From contig CAJYHD010000729.1 of assembly GCA_913773715.1 (NCBI GenBank), positions 1-6,252 on the forward strand: 6,252 bases of DNA, written 5' to 3'. The DNA is from an uncultured Sphingobium sp. Lineage in GTDB: Bacteria > Pseudomonadota > Alphaproteobacteria > Sphingomonadales > Sphingomonadaceae. Both the position numbers and the translations under genes were made by a program. The notes under the pieces are model-generated. The model made no database searches. It was not told the DNA's origin and saw only the letters and a program-made list of their open reading frames with translations. This document shows, piece after piece, positions 1 through 5,909 of this stretch (within the stretch, counting starts at the first letter, position 1; every line of letters begins with the position of its first letter).

Positions 1-194
1 CCTCCAGCAACGGCGTGACGGTTGGCTTTGCCGCCGCGACGCCCGCCGAAGTGGACGCTTTCCACGCGGCCGGCCTCGCGGCCGGTGGCACCGACGAGGG
101 CCAGCCCGGCCCGCGTGGCCATCTGCCGGGTGCCTATGCGGCCTATCTGCGTGATCCGGCGGGCAACAAGGTCTGCTCGTACACCTTCATCTGA
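1..194 (+). CDS. VOC (glyoxalase/bleomycin-resistance fold) family protein, 3' end only
   Basis: The frame is open from the window edge (first full codon at 3) to TGA at 192-194 and gives the last 63 residues of a protein whose start lies outside the window. The segment contains a helix-like stretch TPAEVDAFHAAGLAAGG followed by GAYAAYLRDPAGNKVCSY. This is the usual last beta-alpha-beta unit of small VOC proteins (about 120-130 aa), ending in the DP-x-GNK turn. VOC proteins of this kind often sit between glutathione-dependent formaldehyde dehydrogenase and S-formylglutathione hydrolase in proteobacteria, and the hydrolase does follow here. The position after GNK-V, often the metal ligand Glu in glyoxalases, is Cys, so glyoxalase I activity should not be assumed. 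The substrate is unknown. The family call is fairly secure; the role in thiol-adduct or formaldehyde metabolism is inferred from context only. Confidence 0.8.
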   Translation, partial: SSNGVTVGFAAATPAEVDAFHAAGLAAGGTDEGQPGPRGHLPGAYAAYLRDPAGNKVCSYTFI

Positions 195-238
195 AGCCGG
201 AAGGTGAGGGCGATACCCGCAACCCTATGACTGGCTGT

Positions 239-264
239 CGCCGGCGCTGAAACAGGCGCCGGCG
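239..264. repeat. Perfect 9-bp inverted repeat (GC-rich hairpin) between VOC gene and fghA
   Basis: Arms CGCCGGCGC (239-247) and GCGCCGGCG (256-264) are exact reverse complements separated by an 8-base loop, TGAAACAG. It starts 45 bases after the VOC stop codon. The stem is very stable, but it is followed by CTTCCCC rather than a run of T. It could be a weak terminator or attenuator that lowers expression of fghA-ndh relative to the upstream genes, or an RNA-stabilising 3' hairpin. The rest of the 195-341 gap shows no gene and no promoter I can defend. Confidence 0.6.
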
Positions 265-329
265 CTTCCCCCCGCACAACAGCCAGCAAAAGGGCTCCTA
301 TCGCCACACCGTCCACCAACCGTCGAAGC

Positions 330-335
330 AAGGAA
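330..335 (+). promoter_or_regulatory. Ribosome binding site of fghA
   Basis: AAGGAA lies 6 bases before the ATG at 342 in an A-rich stretch. It supports this start over the later in-frame ATG codons inside the protein. Confidence 0.65.
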
Positions 336-341
336 ACAAAA

Positions 342-1172
342 ATGGAACGTGTCGAACATCACGCCAGCTTCGGCGGTTGGCAGGACGTCTATCAGCATGA
401 CTCGATCAGCCTCGGTTGTCCGATGAAGGTCGGCGTCTATCTGCCTCCCCAGGTGAAGGACGGTCGCGTGCCGGTGCTGTATTGGCTGTCCGGCCTGACC
501 TGCACCGAGCAGAATTTCATCACCAAGGCTGTCGCGCAGCGTTTCGCGGCCGAGCACGGGATCATCCTCGTCGTGCCGGACACCAGCCCGCGAGGCGAAG
601 GCGTGGCCGACGATCCCGGCTATGATCTGGGGCAGGGCGCCGGCTTCTACGTCAACGCGACGCAGGAACCTTGGGCCGCACACTACCGCATGTACGATTA
701 TGTCGTCGAGGAATTGCCGGCGCTGATCGAAGCCACATTCCCGGCCGATGATCGCCGGGCTATCGCGGGCCATTCCATGGGCGGGCATGGCGCCCTTGTT
801 GCCGCCCTGCGCAACCCCGGACGCTATCGCAGCGTATCGGCCTTCTCGCCGATCGTAGCGCCGAGCCAGGTGCCTTGGGGCGAGCGTGCCTTCACGGCCT
901 ATCTGGGTGACGATCGCGAGGCGTGGAAGCAATATGACGCCATCGAACTTATCAAGGCCGCCCGCGAGCGTCTGCCGTTGCTCGTCCATCAGGGTCTGGA
1001 TGACGAGTTTGTCGAGCGCGAGCTGCGCCCCGACTTGCTGGAGGCGGCGTGCAAGGCTGCCGAGCACCCGCTGACGCTCCATCGGCTGCCTGGATACGAC
1101 CACAGCTATTATTTCATCGCGAGTTTCATCGGCGAACATATCGCCCACCATGCCGCGGCGTTGTCCCAATGA
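342..1172 (+). CDS. fghA: S-formylglutathione hydrolase (esterase D family)
   Basis: This 276-residue alpha/beta hydrolase hydrolyses S-formylglutathione to formate and glutathione in the cytoplasm. It is the last step of glutathione-dependent formaldehyde oxidation. The length matches the family (about 275-285 aa). Recognisable landmarks are the LSGLTCTEQNF oxyanion/cysteine motif (residues 49-59), the nucleophile elbow GHSMGG (143-148, Ser145), the acid region QGLDDEF (Asp220 or Asp221, probably the latter by alignment with human esterase D) and the catalytic His254 in YDHSYYF. The N-terminal FGGWQ and the C-terminal DHSYYFIASFI stretch are typical. The ATG at 342 has a good ribosome binding site. 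The TGA at 1170-1172 overlaps the ndh start as ATGA, so the two are probably co-transcribed and translationally coupled. The gene is intact. The symbol could equally be frmB in other naming schemes. Confidence 0.96.
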   Translation: MERVEHHASFGGWQDVYQHDSISLGCPMKVGVYLPPQVKDGRVPVLYWLSGLTCTEQNFITKAVAQRFAAEHGIILVVPDTSPRGEGVADDPGYDLGQGAGFYVNATQEPWAAHYRMYDYVVEELPALIEATFPADDRRAIAGHSMGGHGALVAALRNPGRYRSVSAFSPIVAPSQVPWGERAFTAYLGDDREAWKQYDAIELIKAARERLPLLVHQGLDDEFVERELRPDLLEAACKAAEHPLTLHRLPGYDHSYYFIASFIGEHIAHHAAALSQ

Positions 1173-2422
1173 CCGGGCCGTCACCTTCAACCATGCGCGA
1201 AATCGCGCCCAGCCATGAGCCGGCTCACGGCCGCCATCGCGTGGTGGTCGTGGGGGCGGGCTTCGGCGGCCTTGAAACCGTGCAGCGGCTCGCCGGGAGC
1301 GGCGTGGACATCACGCTCGTCGATCGCCGCAACCACCATCTCTTTCAGCCGCTGCTCTATCAGGTGGCGGGCGCCTCGCTGTCGCCATCGGAGATCGCAT
1401 GGCCGATCCGTTCGCTCTTCGCCAAGCGGAAGGACGTGCGGACCCTGCTCGGCGAGGTTGAAGGTGTCGATACAGGCGGTCGGCGCGTCATTCTGGAGGA
1501 CGGCTCGACGGTTGCCTATGACACGCTCGTCATCGCGACGGGCGCGCGGCACTCCTATTTCGGCCACGATCAATGGGAACCGTTTGCTCCCGGCCTGAAA
1601 TCGCTGGAGGATGCAACCACCATTCGCCGGCGCCTTCTGGTCGCCTTCGAGGAAGCCGAGCGTGAGACGGACCCCGCGCGCCGTGCCGCTTTGCAGACCT
1701 TCGTCATCATCGGTGGTGGCCCGACCGGCGTGGAGCTGGCCGGCACGATCGCGGAGCTTGCCCGCCTGACGCTGGTGCGGGATTTCCGGTCGATCGACCC
1801 GCGTGCGACCCGCGTCGTGCTGATCGAAGCCGGGCAACGGCTCTTGCAGGCTTTCCCGGAAGACCTCTCCGCCTATACCCGGCAGGCGCTCGAAAAGCTC
1901 GGCGTCGAAATCAAGCTCGGCACGCCGGTCACGGAATGCTCCGCCGATGGCGTCGTCGTGGATGGGAAGCAGATTCCCGCCGAAACGATCCTGTGGGCAG
2001 CAGGCGTCCAGGCATCGCCCGCCGCGCATTGGCTGAACGCTGAAGCCGATCGCGCTGGCCGCGTGATTGTCGGACCGGACCTGACGGTGCCGGGTCATCG
2101 CGACATTTTCGTGATCGGCGACACCGCGGCCTCGAACGGGTTCGATGGCAAGCCTGTCCCCGGTCTTGCGCCGGCTGCGAAGCAGGCGGGTCAATATGTC
2201 GCCCGGCTTATCCGCCAGCGCCTGAAGGGGCAGAACGAGGTCGCGCCCTTCCATTACCGGCATCAGGGCAATTTGGCGACTATAGGCCGCAGCCTTGCCG
2301 TCGTCGACATGGGTCGGTTTAAGTTGCGCGGGGCCCTGGCGTGGTGGATGTGGAAGCTCATCCACATTTATTTCCTGATCGGGGCGCAGAACCGGCTTAG
2401 TGTGGCACTAAGCTGGCTGTAG
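1169..2422 (+). CDS. ndh: Type II NADH:quinone oxidoreductase (NDH-2), C-terminally shortened by an amber stop
   Basis: This single-subunit flavoprotein transfers electrons from NADH to quinone at the inner face of the membrane without pumping protons. The 417 residues show the FAD-binding GAGFGG (29-34), the NDH-2 signature DRRNHHLFQPLLYQVA (52-67), the NAD-binding IIGGGPTGVELAG (180-192), ILWAAGV (274-280), the second FAD contact VIGDTA (315-320) and the quinone-site stretch PGLAPAAKQAG (331-341). The C-terminal WKLIHIYFLIGAQNRL (395-410) starts the membrane-docking end. I chose the ATG at 1169 because it overlaps the fghA stop (ATGA) and leaves a short leader before the Rossmann fold; there is no clear Shine-Dalgarno, which fits coupling. 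An in-frame ATG at 1193 is the alternative. The stop TAG (2420-2422) follows NRLSVALSWL, where family members usually continue W-x-Y and about 15-20 more residues to RxARLI. The protein therefore appears to lack its last amphipathic segment. The core is intact, but its membrane attachment may be weakened. Confidence 0.92.
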   Translation: MTGPSPSTMREIAPSHEPAHGRHRVVVVGAGFGGLETVQRLAGSGVDITLVDRRNHHLFQPLLYQVAGASLSPSEIAWPIRSLFAKRKDVRTLLGEVEGVDTGGRRVILEDGSTVAYDTLVIATGARHSYFGHDQWEPFAPGLKSLEDATTIRRRLLVAFEEAERETDPARRAALQTFVIIGGGPTGVELAGTIAELARLTLVRDFRSIDPRATRVVLIEAGQRLLQAFPEDLSAYTRQALEKLGVEIKLGTPVTECSADGVVVDGKQIPAETILWAAGVQASPAAHWLNAEADRAGRVIVGPDLTVPGHRDIFVIGDTAASNGFDGKPVPGLAPAAKQAGQYVARLIRQRLKGQNEVAPFHYRHQGNLATIGRSLAVVDMGRFKLRGALAWWMWKLIHIYFLIGAQNRLSVALSWL

Positions 2423-2461
2423 ACCCATGGCATAGGATATCGTGGCTCTCGGCTGATTACT
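2423..2461 (+). pseudogene. Untranslated remnant of the ndh C-terminal tail after the amber codon
   Basis: Read in the ndh frame past TAG, these 13 codons give THGIGYRGSRLIT. With Trp in place of the stop, this resembles the usual NDH-2 ending (W-x-Y-x-T-x-x-R-G-x-R-L-I-T). A single G-to-A change of TGG to TAG would explain it. Third positions here are poor in G/C compared with the body of ndh, which suggests that constraint has been relaxed. If the stop were read through, the frame would stay open to TGA at 2525-2527 and run into the next gene. The family tail is recalled, not aligned, so confidence is moderate. Confidence 0.45.
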
Positions 2462-2465
2462 TATG

Positions 2466-2482
2466 GCGATCTAGATCATCGC
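2466..2482. repeat. Short inverted repeat in the ndh-DUF3422 gap
   Basis: GCGAT (2466-2470) and ATCGC (2478-2482) pair around a 7-base loop, and the 10-bp palindrome GATCTAGATC (2468-2477) lies inside. It could be a small operator-like site upstream of the DUF3422 gene or chance. No T-run follows it, so it is not a convincing terminator. Confidence 0.25.
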
Positions 2483-2486
2483 GACG

Positions 2487-2493
2487 TGGGGGA
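2487..2493 (+). promoter_or_regulatory. Ribosome binding site of the DUF3422 gene
   Basis: A purine-rich stretch with GGGGGAG (2488-2493 plus the preceding base) ends 5 bases before the ATG at 2499. It supports that start over the in-frame ATG at 2568, which has no comparable site. Confidence 0.55.
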
Positions 2494-2498
2494 GAAGG

Positions 2499-3842
2499 AT
2501 GACAAGGGGGGAAAGCCGATTGAGTGAAGCGGGCAGCGCTCCGAATGGCGGTTCGACTGTCTATGGTATGCCGACCTATGAAAATAGGCGGGTTGCCATC
2601 GACGAGGTACATGCGCGCCCATATCTCCTGATCGAGTCACCGCGCGCCCTGGTGCAGCTCGCCTTCATGAATGAAGGCAATCTGGCCAAGGATAAGGCGA
2701 CGCTCGCGGAAATATCGAGCCGAATGGGCGCGTCGCTGCCCGATCAGAACTCCCCCCTTCATGGCCTGACCTGGGATCAGGGCAAATTGCATTGTGAGAA
2801 GCATACGGAGTTTTCGACCTACCTGTGGAGCGCGCCTGTTGATCCCGACACCGGGGATCTGGCGGGCGAAGACCCGTTCAAGCACGGCTTCACCCCGCCT
2901 GGGCCGGTCATTTGCGGCATCCGGTTGGACGTGGTGGCGTGGACGGAAGAGACCGCGACCTACATTGACCGCTTCGATCCGATCAGCCGCTGCCATTCGC
3001 TCGTCGAGGACGGCATGGCGGATATCGTTACCGATTTCCGTCAGGATGCAGATGGGCTGACCCGCATCCTCATCCTCGATCGCGGCCTGACGCCGATCCG
3101 GCTTGGTGCGCTGGCGCAGCGGCTCCTTGAAATCGAGACCTATCGGACGTTGGCCCTGCTCGGTATTCCCCTGACCCAATCGCTGGGTCCGCATCTACGC
3201 AATATAGAAAAGCGCCTCGCCGCGATCACGGATGAGATGCGCAAGTCGGCTCGGCGCAACAGCGAGGCGCTGCTTTCCAGATTGACGGATCTCTCGGCCG
3301 AGCTGGAGGCGGACACGGCGTCCAGCCTCTACCGCTTCGGCGCGAGCCGCGCTTATTACGAGATCGTCGAGGAACGGCTTGCCGCACTCGGCGAAACCTT
3401 CGTCCCCGGCTGCTATCGCTGGCGCAGCTTCCTGCATCGCAGGATCGCCCCCGCCATGCGGACCTGTCGCGTGATCGAGGAGCGGCAGGCCAATCTCTCG
3501 GACAAGCTGGCGCGCGCGACCACCTTGCTGCGATCCTGGATCGATGTGCAGCTCGAACGCCAGAATAGCGACCTGCTCGCCTCGATGAACAACCGGGCGA
3601 AGCTGCAATTGCAGCTTCAGCAGACGGTGGAGGGCCTGTCTGTCGCCGCAATCTCCTATTATGTGATCGGCCTGCTCTCCTATTTCATCAAGGGCATACC
3701 GGGCATTCACGACGCAGTGGCGCCTGAGCTGGTGATCGCAGCTTTGGTTCCCCTTGTCCTCCTTGGTGTCTGGTGGACCGTTCGGCGGATCAGGCACGCA
3801 CACAAGGACCATGGACAGCCGCCCGCGAAGGGGCAGATGTGA
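2499..3842 (+). CDS. DUF3422 family membrane-anchored protein
   Basis: This 447-residue protein belongs to DUF3422, a family of unknown function widespread in proteobacteria. Landmarks are the N-terminal DEVHARPY (35-42), EKHTEFSTYLW (100-110), the most conserved block QRLLEIETYRTLALLGIP (207-224), a long helical, probably coiled-coil middle (about 231-275 and 320-380) and GASRAYYEIVEERL (281-294). There are two C-terminal hydrophobic helices, about 380-398 (LSVAAISYYVIGLLSYFIKG) and 409-428, followed by a basic tail RRIRHAHK. There is no signal peptide, so the large N-terminal domain is most likely cytoplasmic and held to the inner membrane by the hairpin. The length is normal for the family. 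It starts 76 bases after the ndh stop, has its own ribosome binding site, and ends 64 bases before uvrB on the same strand. Nothing in the sequence links its function to either neighbour. A later start at 2568 would remove 23 poorly conserved residues. Confidence 0.9.
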   Translation: MTRGESRLSEAGSAPNGGSTVYGMPTYENRRVAIDEVHARPYLLIESPRALVQLAFMNEGNLAKDKATLAEISSRMGASLPDQNSPLHGLTWDQGKLHCEKHTEFSTYLWSAPVDPDTGDLAGEDPFKHGFTPPGPVICGIRLDVVAWTEETATYIDRFDPISRCHSLVEDGMADIVTDFRQDADGLTRILILDRGLTPIRLGALAQRLLEIETYRTLALLGIPLTQSLGPHLRNIEKRLAAITDEMRKSARRNSEALLSRLTDLSAELEADTASSLYRFGASRAYYEIVEERLAALGETFVPGCYRWRSFLHRRIAPAMRTCRVIEERQANLSDKLARATTLLRSWIDVQLERQNSDLLASMNNRAKLQLQLQQTVEGLSVAAISYYVIGLLSYFIKGIPGIHDAVAPELVIAALVPLVLLGVWWTVRRIRHAHKDHGQPPAKGQM

Positions 3843-3907
3843 CCCGACAATCGTTTTTGGGCACGCTTGAGGCGTTCATGGCCTGGCCCTGGCAGGAGGA
3901 TATCTGA
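3839..3907 (+). CDS. Possible 22-codon bridging micro-ORF between DUF3422 gene and uvrB
   Basis: A GTG at 3839 overlaps the DUF3422 stop (GTGA) and is preceded by AAGGGG (3828-3833) at a spacing of 5. The frame stays open through the gap (first residues MTRQSFLGTLEAF, last residues MAWPWQEDI) and stops at TGA 3905-3907, whose last base is the A of the uvrB ATG (TGATG). Translation of this peptide would carry ribosomes straight to the uvrB start. The peptide has no recognisable domain. A short open frame in GC-rich DNA is not rare, so this is a candidate rather than a supported gene. Confidence 0.25.
   Translation: MTRQSFLGTLEAFMAWPWQEDI
3894..3899 (+). promoter_or_regulatory. Strong ribosome binding site of uvrB
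   Basis: A perfect AGGAGG lies 7 bases before the ATG at 3907. It fixes the uvrB start and predicts efficient independent initiation. Confidence 0.8.
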
Positions 3908-5883
3908 TGTCGACTGGCATATTCATTTTGCACTCCGACTATACCCCGGCGGGCGATCAGCCCGAAGCGATCGCGCGGCTCATATCCGGCATCGAGGAGG
4001 GGGCGCACCATCAGACCCTCAAGGGCATCACGGGGTCGGGCAAGACGTTCACGATGGCCAACGTGATCCATCGCCTGAAGCGTCCCACGCTGATCCTGGC
4101 CCCCAACAAGACGCTAACGTCGCAGCTCTATGACGAAATGCGGCGATTTTTCCCTGAAAACGCCGTGGAGTATTTCGTCTCCTACTACGACTATTTCCAG
4201 CCAGAGGTGTATTTGCCGGGCCGCGATGAGTTCATTCCGAAAGATTCCTCGATCAACGAGCATCTGGAACGGTTGCGCCTTTCGACGACAAAATCCCTGA
4301 TTGAGCGCCGCGATACGATCGTCGTTGCCTCGGTATCGTCGATCTATGGCATGGGCGATCCCGACAATTATCGCGCGCTCCAGGTTCCGCTGACCGAGGG
4401 CGCGCGGTTGGGACAGGAAGAGCTTCTTCGCGGCCTGGCGCGTCTGCAATATGATCGGGCCGAGCACAAGCTGAAGCGCGGCACCTATCGCGCTGATGGC
4501 GACGCTGTTGAGGTTTACCCGGCGGATTCGGAATATAAGGCCCTGCGGGTCGGATTGGCGAACGGCCTGATCGCGTCCCTCCAGTGGTTCGATGCGGCGA
4601 CCGGAAGGCAGCTAGAGAGCACCGATCACTATCTCGTATCGCCCAAGACCGTTCTGGCGGCGACCGCCGATCAGGCCCGCAAGGCCGCAACGGCGATCCT
4701 CGCAGAGATGGAGACGCAGGTCGAGCGGCTGACCAGCGAAAATCGCCTGACGGAAGCGGCGCGCCTCTATGATCGCATCACCAACGATGCCGAGATGTTG
4801 CGCGAGGTCGGATATTGCTCGGGCATGGAAAATTACGCCTGCTATCTGAGCGGCCGTGACCCAGCGCTCCCGCCCATAACCCTGCTCGACTATCTGCCCA
4901 AGGATGGGCTGCTGTTCGTCGACGAATCGCATGTGATGATCCCGCAGATCTCGGCGATGTTCCGGGGCGACCAGGCCCGCAAGGATACGCTGATCGATTA
5001 TGGCTTCCGCCTGCCATCCTCGAAGGACAGCCACCCCTTGAGCTTCCACGAGTTCGAACAGGTCAAGCCGCAGACGATCTTCGTGTCCGCCACCCCCGGC
5101 GCCTATGAGGTAAGGGCCTCGCAAGGCAGGGTGGTCGAACAGATCGTTCGGCCGACCGGCCTGCTCGATCCGAAAGTGGAAATCCGCCCGTCCCAAGGCG
5201 CGCGGGATGATTTGCTACGCGAGATCGCGCAGCGCACGAAGCGCGATGAGCGCGTGCTGGTCACGACGCTGACCAAGGTCGCGACCGAGGAGCTGCACGC
5301 ATTCCTCGAAAGCCAGGGCGTGCGCGCGCGCTACATGCACTCTGACGTCAAGGTCGAGGATCGGGTCGCGATCATCGAGGGCCTGCGCGCGGGCGAGTTC
5401 GACGTGCTGATCGGTATCAGCCTGCTACGCGAAGGGCTCGATATCCCCGAAGCGTCGCTGATCGCGATCTTCGATGCGGACCGCGCGGGCTTCCTGCGCT
5501 CGGCCCAGGCGCTGATCCAGATGATCGGCCGCGTCGCGCGCAACGTGAACGGCACCGCAGTTCTCTACGCCGATACCGTGACGCCGGCGATGAGGGCCGC
5601 GATCGACGAGACCGAGAGTCGGCGACAGCGCCAGATCGCCTTCAACGAAGAGAACGATGTCACCCCGCTCTCGTCGGTTCGCGGCCTGGCGTCGGCGCAG
5701 CCCGACCGGGAAGAGCCGTCGGTCCATTCGGAGGCTTTCTGCGAAAATCTGTACGAGCTGTGCGACCGGATCACCGCGAAGGAACAGGCGCTGCTGACGG
5801 CAGTAGATAACGATGACGAGGATCGGGCGGAGACGATCCGGGGCGAGTTGGACGGCCTGTACCGTCAGTTCATCTATCTGTGA
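3907..5883 (+). CDS. uvrB: UvrB-family excinuclease subunit, probably an accessory paralogue
   Basis: This 658-residue protein is the damage-verifying helicase-like subunit of nucleotide excision repair, which receives DNA from UvrA and recruits UvrC. Motifs in order: Walker A GITGSGKT (40-47), Ia LAPNKTL (64-70), the damage-probing beta-hairpin SYYDYFQPEVY (92-102), the UvrA-contact domain 2 (about 150-250), Walker B DESH (339-342), SATPG (394-398), VLVTTLTK (450-457), LLREGLDIPE (506-515), motif VI QMIGRVARN (538-546) and a C-terminal UVR-like helix pair (about 612-652). All catalytic motifs are intact, so it should be active. Odd points are Phe97 for the usual second Tyr of the hairpin (E. 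coli Tyr96), Pro111 for Glu in the IEKD motif, RGTYRADGD (191-199) for RGTFRVRGD, and a degenerate UVR motif lacking the usual Phe. Housekeeping alphaproteobacterial UvrB, as I recall it, is longer (over 700 aa) with an N-terminal extension that is absent here. The family call is certain; paralogue status is inferred. Confidence 0.95.
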   Translation: MSTGIFILHSDYTPAGDQPEAIARLISGIEEGAHHQTLKGITGSGKTFTMANVIHRLKRPTLILAPNKTLTSQLYDEMRRFFPENAVEYFVSYYDYFQPEVYLPGRDEFIPKDSSINEHLERLRLSTTKSLIERRDTIVVASVSSIYGMGDPDNYRALQVPLTEGARLGQEELLRGLARLQYDRAEHKLKRGTYRADGDAVEVYPADSEYKALRVGLANGLIASLQWFDAATGRQLESTDHYLVSPKTVLAATADQARKAATAILAEMETQVERLTSENRLTEAARLYDRITNDAEMLREVGYCSGMENYACYLSGRDPALPPITLLDYLPKDGLLFVDESHVMIPQISAMFRGDQARKDTLIDYGFRLPSSKDSHPLSFHEFEQVKPQTIFVSATPGAYEVRASQGRVVEQIVRPTGLLDPKVEIRPSQGARDDLLREIAQRTKRDERVLVTTLTKVATEELHAFLESQGVRARYMHSDVKVEDRVAIIEGLRAGEFDVLIGISLLREGLDIPEASLIAIFDADRAGFLRSAQALIQMIGRVARNVNGTAVLYADTVTPAMRAAIDETESRRQRQIAFNEENDVTPLSSVRGLASAQPDREEPSVHSEAFCENLYELCDRITAKEQALLTAVDNDDEDRAETIRGELDGLYRQFIYL

Positions 5884-5909
5884 TGCGCCGAGTGAAAGTG
5901 ACCGTATGA
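5883..5909 (+). CDS. Possible 8-codon bridging mini-ORF between uvrB and the uvrA-like gene
   Basis: The uvrB stop forms TGATG with an ATG at 5883. This reads MRRVKVTV and stops at TGA 5907-5909, which overlaps the ATG at 5906 of the next gene (ATGA). The gap is thus covered by a reinitiation-ready chain of overlapping stop and start codons. The next gene has only a weak purine stretch (GAGTGAAAG, 5890-5898) as its ribosome binding site, which would make coupling useful. At 8 codons it may be chance. Confidence 0.15.
   Translation: MRRVKVTV

Noticed and set aside
1049..1168. Upstream extension of ndh to an ATG at 1049
   Set aside because: The extra 40 residues overlap the coding end of fghA in another frame and do not resemble an NDH-2 N-terminus. 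The ATGA start at 1169 fits the family better.
225..1190. 321-codon open frame on the - strand over fghA
   Set aside because: It lies antisense to a clearly conserved hydrolase gene. The peptide has no recognisable domain and an Arg/Gly-rich make-up typical of the reverse of GC-rich coding DNA.
1187..2365. 392-codon open frame on the - strand over ndh
   Set aside because: It is the antisense of a conserved NDH-2 gene, with no family motifs. Its length is explained by GC-rich third positions.
2423..2498. Promoter or terminator between ndh and the DUF3422 gene
   Set aside because: No convincing -35/-10 pair and no stem followed by T residues was seen. The short inverted repeat there is too weak to assign a role.
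3195..3812. Antisense open frames within the DUF3422 gene
   Set aside because: There are no motifs, and the + strand frame carries all the conserved DUF3422 blocks.
4612..5196. Antisense open frame within uvrB
   Set aside because: It overlaps the conserved helicase motifs of uvrB on the opposite strand and shows no domain of its own.
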